A stretch of 23,668 bases of DNA, taken from IMG/VR virus record IMGVR_UViG_3300027996_000166, positions 1 to 23,668 of that record. One strand, written 5' to 3'. A program made the position numbers and the translations under genes. This document shows, one piece after another, positions 9,696-18,398 of the stretch; position 1 is the stretch's first letter; each line of letters starts with the position of its first letter. The stretch comes from a virus. The notes beneath the pieces are model-generated. The model saw only the letters and a list, made by a program, of their open reading frames with translations, made no database searches and was not told where the DNA came from.

Positions 9696-11705
9696 TAATT
9701 CCGATTCTCCAGCTTGGAATGTTATTCTTAGTGAATGGGTGTCACCACTATCTCTAACGTTTATTGGACCATCTGCATTACCAAATGAAACCAACCCTGC
9801 TGACAAAACATTAATATTATCATCTGGGTTTACAAAGAATGGTGAAACCTCTTGTCCGTAATTAGAGAATGGTTGCCCATTTTCATTTGGGGTGAATGTT
9901 CCGTTATTATACTCAGTAAAATAGTTAGTTATTAATGGTTCTGTCCTATTAATGTTTGTTGTTTCTTGGAACTCTTCAATGAAACATCTAAATCTATCCC
10001 AATATCTTTGTCCAAAATCATATGTACCGTAATGTGGGTTATTTCCTGTGGTTCTTATATTCCCTCCATTATACCAAAACCCATCATTTTGAAACCAAAA
10101 TGTTTCATCGTCTTTTGGTACCTCTGGAAATCCATTGTCATCAAAAGGGAATGTATTATAATTAAGGTCAAAATAATCAGGCCCAAACAGACTATTAAAT
10201 TGTCTTCTAACCGCATTCAAATCTAATCTATCTTTAGCTAAATAAACTCTTTCGTCCATAGTAACTAAACAATTATTTATACCAAACAATTTCATGAAAA
10301 ATTCTAAAACTTTTCTAGTACCCTTAGACCTAAACAACCACCAAGCATTTATAACCAATCTTCTCCATAACTCAATGTCTATTTCTTTTGCTGATAGTTC
10401 TCTTGAATAACCCGCGAATTGTGGGTCGTCACCTTCCTCGTCATTCTCCAATAAATTAAAAGCATTTCCTGTTGTAATTAAGGTGTCAAACCCTAATGTT
10501 TTTGCCATTATCTTTATTAAGCTATCTGATGTGTTATCTTTTTTATTATAAGTTACAACATTAGCGAAAGAAATGCCATCAATATATTTTTTAATTACAT
10601 CAAATTCTACACCATATACTCTTAATAGTTTAGAAACCCTCATACCAGTTTGTGAAGTACCCTCACCTTCTGTATCATATTCTATGATTGAGTCGGAAAC
10701 AAACCTTCTTAGTACTAAATCTGTTTTATTTTCATCATATAAATTAGCTATTTTAAATAAATTTTCTATATAATCTTCATAAGAAGCTGTGTTTATATCT
10801 AAATTGTAACCATCACTTGTTGGCCAAGAAAAACTTTTAAGTGTAAAACCTATATCACCATTACCATACTTAATTGGCACATTTATAGTAAAATTATATA
10901 TGGGTATCGTTAACCTGTCCAATAAAAGATTTTGAAAATCAGTTAAATTTATGAAAAATTTATCCCTTATTGTTTTGGTTGGTTTTATTTGGAAATTTCT
11001 TTGTGAAAAAGTTGTGCCCGATAATCCATTAAAAACTTTTCCATTAATATTAAAATATATATACCTATCACCGGTTGTTTTACCAGTCATACCTTTTATG
11101 GTGTACTCATTATCATTTTCATCACTTAAAACATATTCTGATACTTGTGAGGGTATATTATCTTGACCAAATGGATTATCAGTATAGTCTAAATTATATG
11201 GGTTATTAACCCCCACTGTTGGTGTTTTAAATGTTGCTGTATCTGTCGGTGTGTCGTAATTAAAATCTAATATGGTATTTATGCCTGATGGTCTTTGTTG
11301 GTTCGCATTTATGGGATTAACTGTTATTGATAAAGAGGCTGGCCATTTAACAATTATTTCTTGTACTGTATTTTCTAAAAACTTATAAAAACTACCAAAA
11401 TAAACGTATCTATTAATATTTGTTTTATCATAATTTAAATTAACATACACATTATTAGAGACCATTGTTTGTAACTCTGACTCAGTTATATTTAAATTAT
11501 TTAAATTATAGTAGTCTGACCATTCACCTAACTTAAAGTCTTGTGCCACCCTACCCTCAAAGTTGGATGTTATCGCGAAATTACCTAAAGTAAAAAAGGC
11601 ATTCGGGTCTGTAAACTGATTACCGACTAGACTTGGAGCAAAATCACCTTGTCTTAGTTTATAAGCGTCTGTTAACGAACCTGGTACTACTTTTCTTACT
11701 GCCAT
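7710..11705 (-). CDS. Baseplate protein: P2 gpI-like segment fused to Cys-rich C-terminal half
   Basis: This is a 1331-residue protein. Residues about 436-480 carry the P2 gpI-type tail protein signature: ELWRRLVINAWWLFRSKGTR, then VLEFFMKLFGI. In P2-like tails gpI follows J in the baseplate, and here it lies downstream of the J/gp6-like gene. Residues 1-430 are presumably wedge scaffold. From residue 671 the composition changes abruptly: 33 Cys in 661 residues against 2 in the first 670. CC doublets fall at 704, 749, 1058, 1116, 1189, 1234 and 1307, and CxxC pairs at 671, 937, 981, 1158, 1207 and 1260. Typical P2 gpI is only about 180 residues, so this is a large extension. It starts 11 nt after its upstream neighbour with MAVRK. 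Baseplate assignment is good; the function of the C-terminal half is unknown. Confidence 0.85.
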   Translation of the reverse strand: MAVRKVVPGSLTDAYKLRQGDFAPSLVGNQFTDPNAFFTLGNFAITSNFEGRVAQDFKLGEWSDYYNLNNLNITESELQTMVSNNVYVNLNYDKTNINRYVYFGSFYKFLENTVQEIIVKWPASLSITVNPINANQQRPSGINTILDFNYDTPTDTATFKTPTVGVNNPYNLDYTDNPFGQDNIPSQVSEYVLSDENDNEYTIKGMTGKTTGDRYIYFNINGKVFNGLSGTTFSQRNFQIKPTKTIRDKFFINLTDFQNLLLDRLTIPIYNFTINVPIKYGNGDIGFTLKSFSWPTSDGYNLDINTASYEDYIENLFKIANLYDENKTDLVLRRFVSDSIIEYDTEGEGTSQTGMRVSKLLRVYGVEFDVIKKYIDGISFANVVTYNKKDNTSDSLIKIMAKTLGFDTLITTGNAFNLLENDEEGDDPQFAGYSRELSAKEIDIELWRRLVINAWWLFRSKGTRKVLEFFMKLFGINNCLVTMDERVYLAKDRLDLNAVRRQFNSLFGPDYFDLNYNTFPFDDNGFPEVPKDDETFWFQNDGFWYNGGNIRTTGNNPHYGTYDFGQRYWDRFRCFIEEFQETTNINRTEPLITNYFTEYNNGTFTPNENGQPFSNYGQEVSPFFVNPDDNINVLSAGLVSFGNADGPINVRDSGDTHSLRITFQAGESELCADCPTDITFHPSGLIYISDPKTQTSVPHDIEECCDFYWGPNTVPCEGWVWSEVTNGEGFEGFIDANGTTTYYVENEECCSRFGLIPKTTENGVICFKKTISNPADSAEVIVIDGPDGNTTDCQLTFLQTNITGVGGTLTTNNDCVGNSIVFKDVPQTEWSGTGSAPATAQFTIDAPTASVTNPITLTITTKGPISGIVAGASQPGIYYVLKKLPSSPGPIPIIVFSDFKNPYQTLSTDILLDEAGPSTYVMEVYPYNSGDNYFEVCTDCGQTGFGFSGPTNRQQEPNNTTPIGVDQQGTIPPVDENFYYCWWCPPESALDLINTPESFLSNIGDSETQILTLATQYGYTGNDPLEARTFLIMVMNTYFSNGKSFYMFNGEILKNEECCKLRGGTWNPKTKLCEIVTNVDECSRETTINFNGLFGTLIDDTQPVGVDNFTILSQSCCLSLGYYFGSPTISLITASGTYEQLRATYNTIQTLGNEKLGCFPCPREIKETVLDDNTINITDLSGNTLSNACCTSLGFEYIQTQGSTPFCRRCTDPLIDNISNTITNLDGSLYNKDCCENIDGFYASEPLLNVFGEEVSGVGCYICPPYIPPTFHPIASPGNYLLDIQTIGGIEYTIITDTNGVPISENCCIYYKSVSGNQNALWQIGVGCYLA

Positions 11706-11716
11706 AAATTAATTTA

Positions 11717-12577
11717 TTACCCAATATTAGTTATTGTATCAAAATCTTTAGTTTCATCTATGTTACTTCTTTGTTCTCTAATTTCATAAAGTGGTTCACC
11801 ACTAAATTGGTCTTGTATCTCATAAAGATTATATTGTTTATATATTTCATTACTAAAGTTATATAATGTGTATATACCATCTTGTATGCCTTTACTTTGG
11901 TTACCGTATAAACCTACCGCTAATGAATTAATATCATATTCTGTTAAATTTAATTCCATTAATATAGGGTCAAAAGTTGTTTTATTAATTTTAATTTTTT
12001 GACCTGTTTTCCCAACATAAGGTAAACTATTAGGTTTTACTGTTGGTGCTGATGATGGTGTTACCGTTAAGAATACTAGGTTTGAATTGTTATTAAATCT
12101 ATACCTAACGGCTTTTTGTGTTGTACTGGGTAAGTTTTGTGTTATTGGTTCAGCTCTATTTGCTGAAGTTATTATAGTAAACGTATCTGTCGCGACACCA
12201 TTATCATAATACTCAATTCTAGAACCAACTAAAGAATCCAAATCCCCTAATACGTTAGAATCTAAAATAACCCCCTTTATGTTAGGGAATGCCGCTAAAA
12301 CACCACAATCAGTAATGTTTATGGTTATTATTCTAGGCCTTATTAATATATTGTATATACCAATATTGGAAAACTGGTCTGCTGGTAATTTTAAATTAAA
12401 ATATCCAGGTAATATGTCACCATCGGGGCCATTTAATGTTGTTAAACCCCCGCCGTTTATTGTTTTAAAATTATTTGTTGGTTCTACATTTCTATCACCA
12501 ACATAACTATATAATACCTCTATGTCGTTTAATGGTACACTTGATAATCTTTTGATTCCGTAATTTCCTATTGCCAT
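11717..12577 (-). CDS. Hypothetical virion protein, 286 residues
   Basis: I do not recognise the family. The protein is rich in Asn, Ile and Thr, has a single Cys, and shows no membrane segment or signal peptide. Short beta-prone strands (YNILIRPRIITINIT, then NIKGVILDSNVL) suggest an all-beta structural protein. ATG 12577 opens MAIGNYGIKRL under a leader with a run of A. It lies 2 nt after the stop of its upstream neighbour and 11 nt before the gpI-like gene. Position inside an unbroken structural operon supports a baseplate or tail role, which is inference only. Confidence 0.75.
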   Translation of the reverse strand: MAIGNYGIKRLSSVPLNDIEVLYSYVGDRNVEPTNNFKTINGGGLTTLNGPDGDILPGYFNLKLPADQFSNIGIYNILIRPRIITINITDCGVLAAFPNIKGVILDSNVLGDLDSLVGSRIEYYDNGVATDTFTIITSANRAEPITQNLPSTTQKAVRYRFNNNSNLVFLTVTPSSAPTVKPNSLPYVGKTGQKIKINKTTFDPILMELNLTEYDINSLAVGLYGNQSKGIQDGIYTLYNFSNEIYKQYNLYEIQDQFSGEPLYEIREQRSNIDETKDFDTITNIG

Positions 12578-12579
12578 AA

Positions 12580-13059
12580 TTAACTTTTTTTAATATAATA
12601 AAACCCATTTTTATAGGTTTCTAATCGCCCAATGTTGTTTATATCCGATAATCTCATGTGTTTTTCATATACATTACCAACACCTCTCTCTATAAATATT
12701 TCATCTTCTATTTCAGGCAAAAAAACTTGTTCTAATTTATTCTCTTCTTTTATTAATGGGTATTGTTCAAAGTCGTCACCTATTTTCTGAAGTTTAAATA
12801 TTGTGTCTTGTTTATACGGTTCTGTAACATAATTTGGTGCTGTATAAGTTTTTATTTTTTTTTGGTTTTTTGTTATTGACTTTGGTCCGTTTTGGAAGGT
12901 TTTATTAAAAAATGTTTTATAATATATATCATCAATTTCATATTCAATAAAATCTGTTTGTACATTTAAAACACCATTAATCCCAACTTTATATGGATTA
13001 TTAACGTCTAATGTTTTTAATTCACTTAATCTATTACTTGTTCTTCCTGTTATATACAT
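12580..13059 (-). CDS. Small hypothetical virion protein, 159 residues
   Basis: The family is not recognised. The protein has no Cys. It opens MYITGRTSNRLSELKTLDVN, has a basic lysine-rich middle (KSITKNQKKIKTY, about 60-72) and an acidic patch later (LPEIEDEIFIE, about 114-124). The tract AAAAAAAAATAAACT before the ATG is a typical A-rich leader of this window. It lies 13 nt after the Cys-rich gene upstream and 2 nt before the next gene. Its size and polar composition would fit a baseplate connector, but nothing in the sequence proves that. Confidence 0.72.
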   Translation of the reverse strand: MYITGRTSNRLSELKTLDVNNPYKVGINGVLNVQTDFIEYEIDDIYYKTFFNKTFQNGPKSITKNQKKIKTYTAPNYVTEPYKQDTIFKLQKIGDDFEQYPLIKEENKLEQVFLPEIEDEIFIERGVGNVYEKHMRLSDINNIGRLETYKNGFYYIKKS

Positions 13060-13072
13060 AGTTTATTTTTTT

Positions 13073-13969
13073 TTAATCCGGCACACAATAGAATTTATAC
13101 TGTCTTCTATGTCCACTACCACAACCAATGCTGTTGTCTTTCCATTTTACCCCACCAAAAATATTGCCGTCATCAGTAGAACTACAATTACACCCATTAT
13201 CAAATGTTCCATCACAACCAAAACCTTCAGATGTGCATTCAGCTTGTGTTAGTAGATGGTGTGTGTTTGCTGGACCTGGACAACAATGACATGGGTTTGG
13301 TATGACCGTTGGGGCACTTGCGGTAGCGATACACCCTGTGGTTTGTGCTTTACCACATCCGTTTGATTTACATCCATCAATTATTGCGTAGCTGGTACCG
13401 CAACTAGGGTGTATCGCTTTACACCATTCGTCAGCCTTATTCTCTAAAGTTGTTATAGATGGTAATTCTGCTACTGTTGCTTTACAAGATGTACCTAATA
13501 GATAACAACCGCCACCAATTGAACCTGCGGGTGTGTCAACCGAAACCCCGCCAGATGTTGTACCACCCGTAAAACCGTAGTCACAACAGCTCACACACTG
13601 AACTGTTGCTGAATCAGAATAGTTTATAGCGTTCATATCCATACAACCCGTTATTATAAAATCACCAGGTGTTGTTACATTAGTATTGTTTTCATCGTAG
13701 TTACTTGTTTCCCCACTACTTATAGGGTTTGTACCAAAATCACCATAACCATCATTATCTGTGTTCCAAAAACTACCCAAATCTACCACTTCTCGCGGTG
13801 GTTTAACATCAGTATAAACCCCCAAATCTTTTATACTTTGTTTAATTAGTATTGGTAAAAATAAATCTTCCTGATTAATATAGGCGATAGTGTCTTCAAT
13901 ACCATCATTATCCGTATCAATAGTTGTTAAAATTCTTTTAACCTTAATATTTCTTTCATATTTTTCCAC
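13073..13969 (-). CDS. Cys-rich (20 Cys) calcium-loop virion protein
   Basis: This is a 298-residue protein with 20 cysteines, nearly all after residue 108. Two thrombospondin-type-3-like acidic loops, DTDNDGIED (18-26) and NTDNDGYGD (69-77), are likely calcium-binding. At 108-131 sits a GC-D repeat (GCMDMNAINYSDSA, ending CCDYG), related to the two copies in the 1000-residue protein. A dense Cys/Gly region follows, including CHCC (227-230), and the C-terminus is basic-aromatic (GHRRQYKFYCVPD). The start is GTG at 13969-13967, overlapping the upstream TAG stop as TAGTG; its first residues EKY are shared with the upstream protein's start MEKYS. No signal peptide is visible. It may be a receptor-facing or spike-associated part of the baseplate, which is inference. 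Confidence 0.78.
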   Translation of the reverse strand: MEKYERNIKVKRILTTIDTDNDGIEDTIAYINQEDLFLPILIKQSIKDLGVYTDVKPPREVVDLGSFWNTDNDGYGDFGTNPISSGETSNYDENNTNVTTPGDFIITGCMDMNAINYSDSATVQCVSCCDYGFTGGTTSGGVSVDTPAGSIGGGCYLLGTSCKATVAELPSITTLENKADEWCKAIHPSCGTSYAIIDGCKSNGCGKAQTTGCIATASAPTVIPNPCHCCPGPANTHHLLTQAECTSEGFGCDGTFDNGCNCSSTDDGNIFGGVKWKDNSIGCGSGHRRQYKFYCVPD

Positions 13970-14694
13970 TATAATATAACTCTTTCTGTTAATGTTATTG
14001 TGTTAGTGGTGTTGCCACCAATAAGGGGTTGTGGTATTACAGCGAAATTATGGTTACCATTATTATTATTAGGGTTGTATACCGTAATTGGGCTAGTCCA
14101 GTAATCACTATTAGCACTATATTGTGTTATGTTTATTGGTGACGTAAAACCGTTTGGTAGGTTATAAAAATCATATACTTTACCATTTAATGCACTGAAA
14201 AATCTACCAATAATATATAAATTTAGGTCATCGTTTGTTTCATTAAATAACGTATAATTTCTATCCCAAAAAATCCTTTTTAGGTTGAAGTTTGGTGATT
14301 TTGTGTCTGTAACGTCTAATTCCTCGAATAACATTAAATTTCTATTTTCTGGACTATTTTTATCGTAAAAATATAATCTAAAATAACTTTTTAAGAATGA
14401 ATTTTTCCTAAGACCACCACTGCTGGAAGTGTTAAATCCTGCCGCTTCGTAATCTGCTAAATAAGTGTTTGTGCTCCTATCTAAAAACCTAAAATTTATA
14501 TTAATACCTAAGCTGTCAAATGTTTTATAGGCTATTTGTTCATCATCAATAAATGGGTTTATAGTGTTGTTAACCTCTATATCGACTAATTTGTCAATAG
14601 TTTCACTCAATCCTAATTGTGTAAAACTTGTTGATGGTGACATACTTATGTTTATATCCTTACCTTTTACTTTATTTATACTATACTTTTCCAT
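13969..14694 (-). CDS. Hypothetical virion protein, 241 residues
   Basis: The family is not recognised. I place the start at ATG 14694-14692 (MEKYSINKVKG). It forms the TAATG overlap seen at other junctions, whereas a two-codon-longer TTG start at 14700 would lie inside the upstream gene without benefit. The protein has no Cys, is rich in Asn and aromatic residues, and contains beta-prone stretches (YFRLYFYDKNSPENRN, about 85-100, and DDLNLYIIGRFFSALNG, about 135-151). It stops with TAG at 13969-13971. Its position between the gp6-like gene and the gpI-like gene suggests a baseplate component, perhaps an elaboration of the wedge; this is inferred. Confidence 0.77.
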   Translation of the reverse strand: MEKYSINKVKGKDINISMSPSTSFTQLGLSETIDKLVDIEVNNTINPFIDDEQIAYKTFDSLGININFRFLDRSTNTYLADYEAAGFNTSSSGGLRKNSFLKSYFRLYFYDKNSPENRNLMLFEELDVTDTKSPNFNLKRIFWDRNYTLFNETNDDLNLYIIGRFFSALNGKVYDFYNLPNGFTSPINITQYSANSDYWTSPITVYNPNNNNGNHNFAVIPQPLIGGNTTNTITLTERVIL

Positions 14695-16571
14695 TAACAA
14701 ACATCTTGTATTTCACCCACTCTTACGAATTCTTGGTCTATAATTTTTTCTGTAAGTGGGTTTTGTCTTCTTATAAAAAAACTGTAATTACCATAAAAAT
14801 AGTGTTTACCATTTATAAATGGGTAGTCTACACCAACACCTGAATTAGGTTCTATAAAACCAATATATAGTAAATCTCTCCAAGCTATACCGCCATTTGG
14901 GTATGTTTCTGCGTAATTTGGTATCCCTTCTGTTGGTTCATTTATACTACTAGTTTCTATTATATCAGAAAAATTCATTATCTCTAACTTACTGAATGGG
15001 TTTAAGAAATACCCCTCCCCATTTGGGTCGTCAGCTAAACCAAATCTATGTACTATTTTTGATATCACCTTCTCTTTAATTTCTAAACTATTATATTCAG
15101 CATAATCTCCAATGTAATCATATAAGTCATTAGGTTTTTCTATGGTACCCACACCATTAATAACGTATTTGGATATTGTTTCTAGCCCATTAATTGTTGT
15201 TATTTCGTAACTATTAAAGTCCCATCCAGCAACAACGTTAGACCATTTGTATGTGTTTTGGCCTGACCTTTTTATAAAACCTAAGTATAGTTCTGTTAGT
15301 GGTTTGTTGTTGTGGTCTAATAATTTACCAACATCTATATCCTTATTAAAATGATACAACCAAGTATCATTAGCTATACCTAACTCATTTACAATTGTTT
15401 TTGGGTATATACTAGTACTAAAAGCACATTTATATGAATCATATTCGTTTGTTGTTAAAACTTTATAACGTCTAACATAATATTCTGAAGGAGTACCATT
15501 TAATGTTCTAAATCTGGGTTTATTTGATGTGTATGATTGTGTTTGCCCCTTTGTTGTAAATAAAATATATTTTATAATGAAGGTGTTTGGGTCTAAAACT
15601 GAGTATACTTTAAATATACCATTTAAAATGCCTACACCCCTTAAATCTATATATGGTGGTATAAATTCTTGTGGTGGTGTGTATGATGGGTCTTCAGACC
15701 CTAGTGGTAATGATGCTGAAAATGGTACATCTAAATTGTGTGGTGTTTGTGTGGTTATTTTAAGGTATATATCATTACCACTAGAAAAAGTACCGGTAGT
15801 CCCACCATATTGGTCTGTTGCGGTAACCATGTTAATGTCTATTGTATTAGAAAAATTAATATCTTCTTGTGTTGTGTTAACGATTCTACGAAAATTACTT
15901 GGTTCTGTATAAGTGAATTCATATGGTGTGTCTAACACAAATTCTTTGTCCATATTTTTACCATCAATACCTAGACTTAATACCTTGTATATCCCATAAT
16001 ATGGGTTTGCAGGTATTTCCCTATTATATAGATAAACATAATCATCTACTGAAAGATTGTGTTTTTGTACACACTTAACACCTAATTTTTCTTCTTCACC
16101 TTCTGGTGTTGCTGGTAAAAAAGTTTTTATTTGTGGCCCCATATTAGCTGGTGACGATATGTTTGTACCAACTTGACTAATATATTCCATATTAAAATCA
16201 ATATCTTTTTCGTGTGGGTATAATATCTGTAATAACCAGTTATTTGGTGTTACCTTTGGGTTACCGTCAGGTAGTGGGTCCCAATCCTCACTTAGTGTGC
16301 CCGTTTTTACCGTGATTATACCATCATCCGCTATGATTCGTTCTGTTGGGTCTAGTTCATTCGCCGTATATATGTTTATTTTACCAGAAAAACGATAATC
16401 TCTAACTTCCACTCTTTCTTTTTCAAAAACATCAGCTTGGTTAACCACATTAACTAAATCATATTCTATTAATGGTTTAGTTGTGTTGTCTAAGCCAATA
16501 GTCAGGAAGGTATCAGTTTCTAAAGCGGACTTACTAGTTAATTGCTTTGGTACTTTTAATATTTGGCTCAT
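14694..16571 (-). CDS. Large structural (probable baseplate) protein, 625 residues
   Basis: No family is named with certainty. Two copies of a beta module are visible at about 165-214 and 268-335. Each has an HNL strand turn (VQKHNLSVDDYVYLY and TQTPHNLDVPFSA) followed by a G-I-(Y/F)-KVYS/KVLS strand and a final F(V/I)(L/I) strand. This resembles a domain in many phage virion proteins written HGL...GD.V...NG.Y.V. Cys is scarce. The gene starts 2 nt after the stop of the gp6-like gene, in the slot where T4 has gp7, but I see no clear gp7 signature. A wedge role follows from position only. Confidence 0.8.
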   Translation of the reverse strand: MSQILKVPKQLTSKSALETDTFLTIGLDNTTKPLIEYDLVNVVNQADVFEKERVEVRDYRFSGKINIYTANELDPTERIIADDGIITVKTGTLSEDWDPLPDGNPKVTPNNWLLQILYPHEKDIDFNMEYISQVGTNISSPANMGPQIKTFLPATPEGEEEKLGVKCVQKHNLSVDDYVYLYNREIPANPYYGIYKVLSLGIDGKNMDKEFVLDTPYEFTYTEPSNFRRIVNTTQEDINFSNTIDINMVTATDQYGGTTGTFSSGNDIYLKITTQTPHNLDVPFSASLPLGSEDPSYTPPQEFIPPYIDLRGVGILNGIFKVYSVLDPNTFIIKYILFTTKGQTQSYTSNKPRFRTLNGTPSEYYVRRYKVLTTNEYDSYKCAFSTSIYPKTIVNELGIANDTWLYHFNKDIDVGKLLDHNNKPLTELYLGFIKRSGQNTYKWSNVVAGWDFNSYEITTINGLETISKYVINGVGTIEKPNDLYDYIGDYAEYNSLEIKEKVISKIVHRFGLADDPNGEGYFLNPFSKLEIMNFSDIIETSSINEPTEGIPNYAETYPNGGIAWRDLLYIGFIEPNSGVGVDYPFINGKHYFYGNYSFFIRRQNPLTEKIIDQEFVRVGEIQDVC

Positions 16572-16573
16572 TT

Positions 16574-18397
16574 TTATTCTTTAACTCTAACTTTTATATC
16601 TGTTTGTGGGAATCTTATTTGAAACATCGAGTCGTATTCAGCGAATAATGTAAAATCTTCTGTTAAATTTATCTGTAACGTTTCTAAATCTGACATTTCT
16701 TGTGTTGTAACATTACTAGAATACGGTGTACCAGTCCTATTGAATACTTTGAAATCTATAACATTTAAAACCCCACCTACATTATTTATATTTTCGATTA
16801 ATTGTGATAAATAAATATTATCACCCATGTCCCAATCCTGTACTTTAAAATATTTTTGTACAGAATCAATAACCCCAGCAATAACTTCACCTCTTGAAAA
16901 TGCTTTATCTATAAAAATGTCTATATCAAAAGCCAAGTCAAATATTTTACCGTCCCTAGTTAAAACATAGTCATTAATCATTCTATAATCGGCTAACCAA
17001 GAGGCTATATTTTCTTTAAGTGTATTTGTAGACGAATTACTTAATTTTCCTTGACTGTCTAACCCTATAATCGCAATATCTATTTTATTTTGTCTTTCAG
17101 ATACGTTATTTCTAAACGGTATACCAAACGTACCAGGCATTTTATCTATTAATACAACATAATCTTTTAATGTTACTGCTCTATTTTGTGAAGAAAAGTT
17201 ATATCTAACCATCTTTTTTATTTGTTCAGTACTGGGAGCGTCAGCACCACCAAAAGCTGGGACTGGGTTATTTACTTTCAATGAGCCCTGAACCCTTTGA
17301 TTTGTTTGAGCGTTTGGCCCATTTACCTCCATAATGTAAGCTCCTCTAGCTGTTAATGTGTTAGCCCCAACATTGGCGTTTGCTCCACCACCAGTTCTAT
17401 ATCTAATATACATGGTTTTACCAACAGTTGGTATTTCACCCATAGCTGTGGTATTTATAAAATCACCAATTCTTAATGTAAAATTGTTGTTTGCGTAAGT
17501 ATTTAATTGTTCTTGGTCAGCATTACCCGAACCAAACGTCATTTTACAAAACCCCTTATCTGTATATTCTTTAATAAATCTTCTATTCGTATTAACCCAT
17601 TTACCTGGTGTTATCGTTGTATTATCTGTTTGTCTTGTTTTGTCTTGTATAAAAATTTTATCTTCCATTAAAGAATCCATTTCATACCAACTTAATTCTG
17701 GGTCCGAAAATTGTGATAGTGTTGGGTTTCCTTGTAAATTAGCTCCTTCAAGAGTAATTACTTGTTCTATAGATATTACGTTTGTGTTTGGTAGTACTAA
17801 CTCTAAAAATGGTTTGGCATCTATTTCTGTTATGGTCTTACTAAAAACATTTGTAACACCGGCCACTACAAATTCTCTTTTAACTAATGTATACCCAACT
17901 AAAGTTCCGTTTTGATTTAAATTTGGTAGTACTAATCTATTTGGTATTCCACCAATACTTAATGGTTCACTGAAATCAATATCATCAAGTGTTTCAAAAC
18001 TCTGACCACCACCTAAAACTTGAGCCCCATACTTTAATGTTGGTGCGTATCTTATGTCAAAGGTGTCACCATTGACTGGAACATTTACAGAAAAATCTAC
18101 TATAGATACCGATGGTCTTTTACCTGGAACATTTAAACCTAAAGTTCTAGCTATATTTAATATTGATTTTCTTTCTTGTGCAAAATCTAATTGTGTTTCT
18201 TGGAACATCCTATCGGTATTGAATGATAACATGTCTGATACTGCCGCGTTTAATTCTATTAACATAGTACCAATAGATGCATCATTAAAGTCTTGGAATG
18301 TTTCTGGGTAATATTTTTTAATAAAATTAAATAACTCTGTCCTTACGTCAGAAAAGTTTCTAGCGAAGTAATTAATTTTTTTGTTTGTTGTTGCCAT
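16574..18397 (-). CDS. Baseplate wedge protein, T4 gp6 / P2 gpJ family
   Basis: This 607-residue protein (T4 gp6 is about 660) belongs to the Baseplate_J family that forms the inner ring of contractile-tail baseplates. The diagnostic segment is at about 387-413: DAPSTEQIKKMVRYNF, then NRAVTLKDYVVLI, matching the family pattern of (P)(S/T)xExIK followed by RAVT-xxDY. The N-terminus (FNFIKKYYPETFQDF at 23-37, then a helical NTDRMFQETQLDFAQERKS at 60-78) fits T4 gp6-like proteins of environmental phages. It lies 1 nt downstream of the gp25-like gene, the W-J order conserved in P2-like and T4-like tails. In the assembled phage it should dimerise and join gp25 in the wedge. Confidence 0.92.
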   Translation of the reverse strand: MATTNKKINYFARNFSDVRTELFNFIKKYYPETFQDFNDASIGTMLIELNAAVSDMLSFNTDRMFQETQLDFAQERKSILNIARTLGLNVPGKRPSVSIVDFSVNVPVNGDTFDIRYAPTLKYGAQVLGGGQSFETLDDIDFSEPLSIGGIPNRLVLPNLNQNGTLVGYTLVKREFVVAGVTNVFSKTITEIDAKPFLELVLPNTNVISIEQVITLEGANLQGNPTLSQFSDPELSWYEMDSLMEDKIFIQDKTRQTDNTTITPGKWVNTNRRFIKEYTDKGFCKMTFGSGNADQEQLNTYANNNFTLRIGDFINTTAMGEIPTVGKTMYIRYRTGGGANANVGANTLTARGAYIMEVNGPNAQTNQRVQGSLKVNNPVPAFGGADAPSTEQIKKMVRYNFSSQNRAVTLKDYVVLIDKMPGTFGIPFRNNVSERQNKIDIAIIGLDSQGKLSNSSTNTLKENIASWLADYRMINDYVLTRDGKIFDLAFDIDIFIDKAFSRGEVIAGVIDSVQKYFKVQDWDMGDNIYLSQLIENINNVGGVLNVIDFKVFNRTGTPYSSNVTTQEMSDLETLQINLTEDFTLFAEYDSMFQIRFPQTDIKVRVKE

Positions 18398-18398
18398 T

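Noticed and set aside
14698-14700. TTG start two codons upstream for the 241-residue protein
   Set aside because: The ATG at 14694 forms the TAATG overlap typical of this operon and is the better start.
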